DNA from: an uncultured Ruminococcus sp.
Lineage (GTDB): Bacteria > Bacillota > Clostridia > Oscillospirales > CAG-272
Direction of reading: 5' to 3'
Length of the DNA: 10,225 nucleotides
NCBI GenBank assembly: GCA_902766115.1
Contig: CACXCL010000048.1
Coordinates: forward strand, 1 to 10,225
The notes below the pieces were generated by a model. It was not told where the DNA came from. It worked only from the letters and a program-made list of their open reading frames with translations, and searched no databases. A program made the translations under genes and the position numbers. Positions within the stretch are counted from its first letter, which is position 1, and each line of letters begins with the position of its first letter. Positions 4,944 through 10,225 of the stretch are shown piece after piece.

Positions 4944-6089
4944 TCAACGGACCGGTCCCTCGCCGGTCCCGTCTGTTTTTTCCGGAACCTTCTTCTCTTT
5001 ACCCTCTCCCTGCCCCGCCTCTCCGGAGAAGACGAACTTCAGCGCGTACAGGATGAAGGGAGCGGCGAAGAGCCCCGCCACCCCCGCCAGAGAAAATCCG
5101 ACATACGCCGCGCAGAGGGAGAGAAACGGGTGGACGCCCATGAACTTCCCCACAAGCCTCGGCTCCATAAACTGGCGGACCACCCACATGACGCCGAGCA
5201 GTACCATGAGTCCGACGGCCCGTCGCACATCGCCGGTCAGCGCAAGCACCGCCGCCCAGGGGAAAAGGACCGTTCCGGACCCGAGCACGGGCAAAATATC
5301 CACCGCGGCGACCACGGCGGCGATGAGAAACGCGTATTTTACCCGCAGTATGAGAAAACCGGCGAACAGCTCGCAGAACGTCACAAGCATTATGATAAGA
5401 TACGCCCGTGCGTACTTGCCGAGACCTCCGGCGACCGCGTTCCTGACCCGCCGCAATGCCGATCCCGCGCCTGCGGGCAAAACGGACGCGAGCCCCCGGA
5501 CAACTCCGCCCCGGTCCATGGTGAGGTAGAACGATCCGATCACCAAAACCGCGGCGCCGAAGGCGATACCGGGGATCGCGATAATGAGGTCTCCCGCCGC
5601 GGAGGTCATAAGCGCGCCGTATTTCGAAGCCTCTTTCAGAAGAAAATCCGACGCCGCCCGGTAGATCCTCTCCGACGTTTCGCTCCCGAACGCCGCGTCA
5701 AGCCTGTCAAGAGCCGGAAGGTTTTCACGGAGTTTTGAGAAAAAGTCCACGGTACGGCGGAGGGGGTTGTCTTCCTTTTCAAGCCCCTTCACGACGCCCA
5801 TGAGTAATTTTCCCGCGTCTCCGAGCAGTTTCGCTCCGAGGGACACCGTGAGATAAAAAACGAGGAACATTGAGAGCGCAACAAAAACCGCGCCGCACAC
5901 CTTAACGTTCATTCCGGTCCTCTTCGCGAAACGGAGGACGAGCGGCCGGACAGCCGCGGACACGGCGAGGGCGAGCAGTATCGGGACCGCCGCCCCGAGC
6001 AGATATTTCACGGCGAAACGAAGGACGGTCCCTCCGAGGACCAGTATCACGAGACGGTACGCCGCGGATCTCAGTTTGTTGTCGCTCAA
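4944..6089 (-). CDS. AI-2E family transporter (YtvI-like integral membrane protein)
   Basis: A 381-residue permease of the AI-2E/PerM family (PF01594). It has hydrophobic segments near residues 11-28, 31-50, 63-88, 160-190, 228-250, 253-270, 274-305 and 320-350. The family hallmarks in the second half are clear: D-I-L-P-V-L-G-S-G (264-272), R-Q-F-M-E-P-R-L-V-G (305-314) and H-P-F-L-S-L-C-A-A-Y-V-G (320-331). Members include Bacillus YtvI, a sporulation-associated membrane protein, and exporters of small solutes; the substrate here is unknown. The C-terminal 28 residues are hydrophilic and Glu/Lys/Gly-rich. The start is TTG (6087-6089 read on the minus strand), supported by a strong SD six bases away; no ATG lies near it. 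It is transcribed divergently from trpD. The family call is firm, the role uncertain. Confidence 0.9.
   Translation of the reverse strand: MSDNKLRSAAYRLVILVLGGTVLRFAVKYLLGAAVPILLALAVSAAVRPLVLRFAKRTGMNVKVCGAVFVALSMFLVFYLTVSLGAKLLGDAGKLLMGVVKGLEKEDNPLRRTVDFFSKLRENLPALDRLDAAFGSETSERIYRAASDFLLKEASKYGALMTSAAGDLIIAIPGIAFGAAVLVIGSFYLTMDRGGVVRGLASVLPAGAGSALRRVRNAVAGGLGKYARAYLIIMLVTFCELFAGFLILRVKYAFLIAAVVAAVDILPVLGSGTVLFPWAAVLALTGDVRRAVGLMVLLGVMWVVRQFMEPRLVGKFMGVHPFLSLCAAYVGFSLAGVAGLFAAPFILYALKFVFSGEAGQGEGKEKKVPEKTDGTGEGPVR
4947..4981 (+). terminator. Probable terminator of the ECF S-component gene, inside the 3' end of the opposing gene
   Basis: ACGGACCGG (4947-4955) pairs with CCGGTCC-c-CGT (4963-4972, one bulged C) across a 7-nt loop, followed by CTG and six T (4976-4981). 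It overlaps the last codons of the minus-strand AI-2E gene. On the minus strand no T run follows it, so it serves the plus strand only. Confidence 0.55.
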
Positions 6090-6095
6090 CTTGCG

Positions 6096-6104
6096 CCCTC
6101 CCCT
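6096..6104 (-). promoter_or_regulatory. Ribosome binding site supporting the TTG start of the AI-2E gene
   Basis: On the minus strand AGGGGAGGG precedes the TTG codon with a six-base spacer (6090-6095), a strong match to the 16S anti-SD that decides the start. Confidence 0.7.
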
Positions 6105-6196
6105 TTTCCCTTTTTCATATATTATGACTCCGCCGGGAACGGTATAATCACATAACGATTTTCAGCAGGTTTCCGGGAGGAGTTTCACGACAACTG

Positions 6197-6225
6197 TTGA
6201 CTTTTTACGTCAAATCCCGTAAAAT
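6197..6225 (+). promoter_or_regulatory. Sigma-A type promoter of the trpD-like gene
   Basis: TTGACT (6197-6202), 17-bp spacer, TAAAAT (6220-6225). The expected start near 6232 leaves a 5' UTR of about 27 nt with SD AAAGGGGG (6242-6249). There is no room for a T-box or trp leader, so attenuation is not expected at this gene. Confidence 0.75.
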
Positions 6226-6258
6226 GGACGTGAAAGACCTGAAAGGGGGCGGATCGGA

Positions 6259-7281
6259 ATGATAAAGGATGCAATAATCGAACTTTCAAAGAAACACGAT
6301 CTTGACGCGGCGACGGCGGAAGCCGTCATGGACGAGATAATGCGGGGCGACGCCACCCCCGTGCAGATGAGCGCGTATCTCACCGCCCTCGCCCTCAAGG
6401 GAGAGACCATCGGGGAGATAACGGGATCAGCCGCCGGGATGAGACGGCACTGCATAAAACTCCTCCACGATATGGACGTGCTGGAGATCATGGGAACGGG
6501 CGGCGTCGGGACGGATTCGTTCAACATCTCGACGACTTCCTCGATAGTCGTATCGGGAGCGGGCGTCCCGGTGGCAAAACACGGCAAAAGATCGTCCAGA
6601 GGCGGGTGCGGGTCCGCGGACCTGTTTGAGGCGCTGGGCGCCGATATCAGCATCCCTCCCGAGAGAAGCAGCTACATCCTGAGGAAGATAGGACTTTGCT
6701 TCCTCTTCTCGCAGAATTATCACATAGCCATGAGATACGTCACTCCCATCAGGAACGAGCTCGGGATCAGGACCATTTTCAACATACTCAGCCCTCTCGC
6801 CAATCCGGCGGGAGCGGGAATGATCGTCATGGGCGTGTACGACGCGGATCTGGTGGAGCCGCTGGCCAAGGTCCTGACCAATCTCGGAGTAAAAAAGGCG
6901 ATGGTGGTCCACGGAGAGGACGGTCTCGACGAGATCTCCATGAGCGCGCCGACGCATGTCTGCGAGGTGAAGGACGGATTCTTCAGATCCTACGTCATCG
7001 ATCCCCGCGACTACGGCTTCGACCTGTGTGCGAGAGACGCGCTTCTCGGCGGCACGCCGGAGGAAAACGCCGTCCTCACGAGGCGTATCCTGTCCGGAGA
7101 AAGGGACAGGTCCATCGAGCCCAAACGCGACGCGGTGCTGCTCAATTCCGCCGCGGCGCTGTACACGGCGGGCAAGTGCGCCGATATAGGCGAAGGCGTA
7201 AAATACGCGGCGGAGATCATCGACTCCGGCGCGGCGCAGGATAAGCTGGACAGATTCATAAAGCTTTCAAACGAAGAATGA
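6259..7281 (+). CDS. trpD: Anthranilate phosphoribosyltransferase-like protein with altered active-site motifs
   Basis: A 340-residue member of the TrpD/class III glycosyltransferase fold: a helical N-terminal domain (about 1-70) and an alpha/beta domain. TrpD transfers phosphoribose from PRPP to anthranilate in tryptophan synthesis. Family features present: G-T-G-G (79-82), F-N-I-S-T-T (88-93), K-H-G (107-109), Y-V-T-P-I-R-N-E-L-G-I-R-T-I-F-N-I-L (160-177), S-P-L-A-N-P-A, and the metal-binding D224-E225 in G-L-D-E-I-S. Three conserved positions differ: GTGGD has Val83 for Asp; HGNR reads H-G-K-R, with Lys110 for the anthranilate-contacting Asn; and the usual S-V-S-S-K after it reads S-S-R-G-G. 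The gene stands alone between its own promoter and a terminator, with no other trp gene in the window. It is clearly TrpD-family; whether it uses anthranilate is open. Thymidine/pyrimidine phosphorylase is less likely from the motifs. Confidence 0.86.
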   Translation: MIKDAIIELSKKHDLDAATAEAVMDEIMRGDATPVQMSAYLTALALKGETIGEITGSAAGMRRHCIKLLHDMDVLEIMGTGGVGTDSFNISTTSSIVVSGAGVPVAKHGKRSSRGGCGSADLFEALGADISIPPERSSYILRKIGLCFLFSQNYHIAMRYVTPIRNELGIRTIFNILSPLANPAGAGMIVMGVYDADLVEPLAKVLTNLGVKKAMVVHGEDGLDEISMSAPTHVCEVKDGFFRSYVIDPRDYGFDLCARDALLGGTPEENAVLTRRILSGERDRSIEPKRDAVLLNSAAALYTAGKCADIGEGVKYAAEIIDSGAAQDKLDRFIKLSNEE

Positions 7282-7289
7282 ACGAATAC

Positions 7290-7326
7290 AAAAACGACCC
7301 GCGGTTCGTTCCGCGGGTCGTTTTTT
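7290..7326. terminator. Bidirectional terminator between trpD and the SLH/beta-helix gene
   Basis: A perfect 10-bp stem, CGACCCGCGG (7295-7304) with CCGCGGGTCG (7311-7320), loop TTCGTT, with five A before (7290-7294) and six T after (7321-7326). It can end transcription of both convergent genes: 8 nt after the plus-strand stop and 11 nt beyond the minus-strand stop. Confidence 0.92.
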
Positions 7327-7337
7327 ACCTGCTACGA

Positions 7338-10037
7338 TCAGTATCTTCCTATCTTTTCAAACTCGATATCCGGAAAGTCGACGCCGTCTCTGATGCGATA
7401 GTCGCCGATGGTCGGGTTCACGAACAGCGGGTTTTCGGCGAGGGTGTAGCCAATGTTGTCCTCGATCGTGGAGTATTTCACCACATATTCAGAGGTGGGA
7501 ACGTAGATATCCCCGGTCTTGTTTATGAAGCGGTTCCCCTTGATGGTGTTGTTGCGCGCCAGGACAAAATTCGGGCTGTCCCACTGCTCGGGATCTGTAG
7601 TCAGATCGAAGATCTCAGGCCAGTGATCCATGGCGTACGCCTTCAGCGCGGGGTTGTTATCGTACATTTCGAATACCCCTTTCCATGCGTTGAGAGCGGT
7701 CTGATCGTCCTCGGTCAGCACTCCGGGAGTCCCTTCCGGGCCGTACATCCCGTCGCCCCGGGTCACTCCGAAGCCGTCCGCGTTGACCAGAACGTTATTG
7801 CGCATCAGGTTGTCACGTCCGTTATGGACCACCACCGCGCTACCCTCGTTATTGATGAACAGGTTCGAATAGATATCCGTTCCCGCGTCGTAGTCGTCAA
7901 GATACAGACCCATGCCGCCGACGCCCAGACTGGCAACTTTTTCGATAATGTTGTATCTCACCACGTTGCCCCTGTGGTACAGGTCGTTCCAGGTGCAGAA
8001 CACGCCGCCGTCCGCCGCGTTTATCATCTGATTGGTGGTGTAGTTGTATTCCATTATCACGTTCTGACTCCCGCCGTAGAACACCGCGCCGCGGCCGCCG
8101 TTGATGAACTCGTTGTGGGAGATCCGGACCTCGTCGCAGTGTGAGATGTACATCGCCGACTCCTCGTTGAGGAACAGGTTGTAGTTGGTGAAGGAGTTGT
8201 TGTCGATCAGAGCGTTCATGTGGGTGGCATACGCCACTCTCTCGGAGGTCGATTTTCCGAAGATCCCGAGGAAGCAGTCCATCGCCCTGTCAAATTCGCT
8301 TCTCGTCAGAGTGAAATTGAGATCCCGGTCCGGATCGTGGGTGTGGAAGTATATTCCGTACATCCCGCCGACGCAGTCGAAGCGGCAGAGGTCGATCGTT
8401 ATATCGTGGCACACGTCGAAGTCCATGAACCGCTCTTTCGCGTTCGTGAAGGACAGTCCGCTGAACGTGATGTTGTTCGCGCCGCTCGCCGTTATCATCG
8501 TCGGCTCCACGCAGACGTGATACGCCCCGTCCGGCGCGTACACGTACATGACGGAGGTCGAGGGGTCCACCCAGTATTCGCCGGGCGCGTCAAGCTCTTC
8601 GGAGGCGTTGATGAGCGCCGACTCATGATAATACTCGCTTGCGAATTCGGGATAGCGGAGGCTCCCCATCCTCGCCTTCTCCGGATCGGTTATGAGCATG
8701 TCCCCCGTCTCGGGATCATAATCACCGATGGAGAGGGTGTCCTTGAACCATCCCGTGGTGAGGTATCCGTAAAGCTTCACGTTCTCGAGGGTGTGATACC
8801 CCGCGATATGCCTCTTCATCACCAGATTAGTGAAGCGGATGTGAGTCTCGTCGGAGGTGTATCCCGCGCCCTTCATAAGCTGATCCGTACCGTCTGAATA
8901 TTTGTTGGGGAACCGGGCCACGGTGCAGATATTGGTGTCGGAAAACACGTAATAAGACAGGTCGTATGTGCCCGCCGGAATATGCCGGGATATGTCGGCT
9001 TTCTTTATATCTTCCGCCGCGGCGTCACTGAAATTGTACGTTGATTTTTCTTCTTCTGAGATCGGGGCAAAAGCGTCCGCGGGAATATCGACGCCGTTGT
9101 TGAAGACCACGTCTCCGTCGCCATAGGCGCAGTAAACTATGGTCTGATCCGGCGTTCCGGAATCCTCGGCGGTAAGCGTCACGTTCATCGGGCCGTAATC
9201 GCCTGCTTTGAACGCCACGACGACATCGCCGGTTTTTGAACCCTTTATCTCACGTACCTTCGCCACAGCTCCCGCGAATGTGGCGAGAGGATGATCGAAG
9301 GTGCCCATCGCATCGTCGTCGCCGTCAGTCGCGACGTACACGTCCGCATTCTCGACGAGGGGGTAATCCGGCTCGGTGTAGTGGGACCTCAGAACGGGAT
9401 CGTTGTAAACGAGATTGAAAGTATCGTCGAATCTCTTGAGGATCGTGGCGAACTGCTCTCTCGTGGCGTTGCCGCGAGGGGACAGAGTGCCGTCGCTCAT
9501 TCCCTTGATGAGGTTGGCCTCGTTCGCCCAAGCCATGGCGTCTTTGGCGTAGCTGTGGATCTTGTCATTATCCGGATAACCCGACAGATCGGCTCTCTCC
9601 GGCACGGAGACGAGACATCTTTCGGAAAACCGTGAAAGCATCGTCGCAAGCTGCTCGCGGGTGATCTTTCCGTTCGGCTCGAAGGTGGTCTCCGTGATAC
9701 CGTTGACAACTCCCTCGTCCTTCGCCCAGATAACGGCGTCGGAGTAGTATTTCCCGGCTTTCACGTCCGAAAAATCGTTCCGGAAAGTCACGGAGGGTGA
9801 TCCCTCGCGACGATAGAGCACCGTCACGACCATGCCGCGGGTCATAGACCCGGCGGGATCGAACTTCCCGTCGCCGATTCCGTTCATGTAGCCTTTTTCC
9901 ACGGCGTAATTTATGGCGCCGTAGCTCCAGCGGGACGCTTTCACGTCGCTGAAAGGCGACGTCTCCGCCGCGGAGACGGAGACCACCGTCCCGACCAGCA
10001 TCAGAGCCGCCAGGATCATGCAAAAAAGTTTTTTCAT
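7338..10037 (-). CDS. Secreted SLH-domain protein with a right-handed parallel beta-helix (putative surface polysaccharide-active protein)
   Basis: An 899-residue exported protein. Residues 1-24 are a signal peptide (Met-Lys-Lys, hydrophobic core, S-A-A before the cut). Three S-layer homology domains follow (about 28-75, 89-137, 150-204), each opening with a D-V/Y-P-like block and closing with a T-R-x-x motif (T-R-G-M, T-R-E-Q, T-R-E-Q), which anchor proteins to pyruvylated wall polymer. A segment D-V-Y-V-A-T-D-G-D-D (232-241) with H-P-L-A-T-F (249-254) marks the entry to a pectate-lyase-like beta-helix. Asn-rich coils occupy about 515-870 (e.g. N-N-S-F-T-N, H-N-E-F-I-N-G-G, R-Y-N-I-I, N-N-V-L-V-N). 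G-L-Y-L-D-D (710-715) and the tail N-P-L-F-V-N-P recall beta-helix glycosidases such as GH141-like proteins, but catalysis is unproven. SD GGAGGT lies 9 nt before ATG. Single-gene unit. Confidence 0.9.
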   Translation of the reverse strand: MKKLFCMILAALMLVGTVVSVSAAETSPFSDVKASRWSYGAINYAVEKGYMNGIGDGKFDPAGSMTRGMVVTVLYRREGSPSVTFRNDFSDVKAGKYYSDAVIWAKDEGVVNGITETTFEPNGKITREQLATMLSRFSERCLVSVPERADLSGYPDNDKIHSYAKDAMAWANEANLIKGMSDGTLSPRGNATREQFATILKRFDDTFNLVYNDPVLRSHYTEPDYPLVENADVYVATDGDDDAMGTFDHPLATFAGAVAKVREIKGSKTGDVVVAFKAGDYGPMNVTLTAEDSGTPDQTIVYCAYGDGDVVFNNGVDIPADAFAPISEEEKSTYNFSDAAAEDIKKADISRHIPAGTYDLSYYVFSDTNICTVARFPNKYSDGTDQLMKGAGYTSDETHIRFTNLVMKRHIAGYHTLENVKLYGYLTTGWFKDTLSIGDYDPETGDMLITDPEKARMGSLRYPEFASEYYHESALINASEELDAPGEYWVDPSTSVMYVYAPDGAYHVCVEPTMITASGANNITFSGLSFTNAKERFMDFDVCHDITIDLCRFDCVGGMYGIYFHTHDPDRDLNFTLTRSEFDRAMDCFLGIFGKSTSERVAYATHMNALIDNNSFTNYNLFLNEESAMYISHCDEVRISHNEFINGGRGAVFYGGSQNVIMEYNYTTNQMINAADGGVFCTWNDLYHRGNVVRYNIIEKVASLGVGGMGLYLDDYDAGTDIYSNLFINNEGSAVVVHNGRDNLMRNNVLVNADGFGVTRGDGMYGPEGTPGVLTEDDQTALNAWKGVFEMYDNNPALKAYAMDHWPEIFDLTTDPEQWDSPNFVLARNNTIKGNRFINKTGDIYVPTSEYVVKYSTIEDNIGYTLAENPLFVNPTIGDYRIRDGVDFPDIEFEKIGRY

Positions 10038-10073
10038 TTCAAAAATACCTCCGATAAGAGTATCTCCGCCCTA

Positions 10074-10102
10074 ATGATACCATCCTCCGCCATCTTTGTC
10101 AA
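10074..10102 (-). promoter_or_regulatory. Sigma-A type promoter of the SLH/beta-helix gene
   Basis: Read on the minus strand: TTGACA (10097-10102), 17-bp spacer, TATCAT (10074-10079). The consensus -35 suggests strong basal expression, fitting an abundant surface protein. Expected 5' UTR is about 30 nt. Confidence 0.78.
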
Positions 10103-10127
10103 TGAAAAAACGCAAACGGCGGAAAAT

Positions 10128-10152
10128 GTATCAAAAAAGATCATTCGTATCA
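10128..10152 (-). repeat. Paired TGATAC repeats upstream of the SLH gene promoter
   Basis: On the minus strand TGATAC occurs at 10147-10152 and 10128-10133, 19 bp apart (nearly two helical turns), 25-50 bp upstream of the -35 box. This is the geometry of a dimeric activator site, but the motif is short and may be chance. Confidence 0.25.
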
Positions 10153-10160
10153 CCATTCGT

Positions 10161-10225
10161 GTCCCCTCATCCGGGTCCTGCGGACCCACCTGTCTCGCTG
10201 CGGCTCGGTCACGCCGCGGCTCTGA
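10161..10225. repeat. Palindromic element at window edge, possible dispersed repeat (truncated)
   Basis: CTCATCCG is followed by the hairpin GGGTCC-TGC-GGACCC (10173-10187) and ACCTGTCTCG, then more GC-rich sequence to the window end. The arrangement (CTCATCCG, a short perfect hairpin, CACCT) resembles the small palindromic intergenic repeats common in gut Clostridia, and has no T run to make it a terminator. No gene is apparent in 10103-10225. The repeat nature is recalled from general knowledge and cannot be confirmed from one copy. Confidence 0.35.

Noticed and set aside
4761..5738. 325-codon plus-strand open frame opposite the AI-2E gene
   Set aside because: The product is low-complexity (Arg, Pro, His, Asp rich) and mirrors the codon usage of the real minus-strand membrane protein gene.
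6122..6148. Plus-strand TATAAT at 6143-6148 as an extra promoter for trpD
   Set aside because: The only -35-like hexamer (TTATGA at 6122-6127) is weak and the spacing is 15 bp; the TTGACT/TAAAAT pair further down is far better.
7278..8144. 288-codon plus-strand open frame opposite the SLH/beta-helix gene
   Set aside because: It crosses the bidirectional terminator and is antisense to an Asn-rich beta-helix coding region, which yields Val-rich antisense frames; no SD or domain.
10038..10225. Minus-strand frame open from the window edge to just before the SLH gene
   Set aside because: It runs through the consensus promoter and SD of that gene, has no family resemblance and overlaps the suspected repeat; openness over about 60 codons is not enough evidence.

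Overview
This window looks like a GC-rich anaerobic member of the Clostridia (Oscillospirales-like; inferred from gene content, no rRNA or other marker present). The evidence is a Clostridium-type NifS/NifU pair, a CmbR-like LysR regulator, a direct-sulfhydrylation enzyme (MetY), a YtvI-like AI-2E permease, an ECF S component, an SLH-anchored surface protein, AAGGAG-type ribosome binding sites and clear -35/-10 promoters with 17-bp spacers.

Layout. Positions 1-1725 (+) hold the 3' end of a cysteine desulfurase gene, a NifU-type Fe-S scaffold gene and a LysR regulator gene, tightly packed and probably one transcript. Positions 1726-2064 are a dense control region: a LysR-type inverted repeat, an extended -10 promoter, a 36-codon leader peptide with two Cys-Cys codon pairs, and an RNA that can fold either as a long antiterminator or as an intrinsic terminator. 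Positions 2065-4316 (+) carry metY and cysK, closed by a strong terminator at 4332-4361. An ECF transporter S-component gene (4376-4936) follows immediately and converges on an AI-2E family permease gene (minus, 4944-6089). Positions 6090-6258 hold a clear promoter for a stand-alone trpD-like gene (6259-7281), which ends in a bidirectional terminator shared with a large minus-strand gene (7338-10037). That gene encodes a secreted protein with three SLH domains and a right-handed beta-helix, and has its own good promoter. The last ~65 bases contain a palindrome that looks like the edge of a dispersed repeat.

How it fits together. The first half is a sulfur module. MetY and CysK incorporate sulfide into homocysteine and cysteine, while NifS and NifU draw sulfur from cysteine for Fe-S clusters. 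The LysR protein encoded between them probably controls metY-cysK through the T-N11-A box just upstream. The Cys-codon leader peptide suggests a second, translation-coupled attenuation layer that senses charged tRNA-Cys. This leader is the best candidate for an undescribed system in the window. The second half appears to be unrelated single-gene units.
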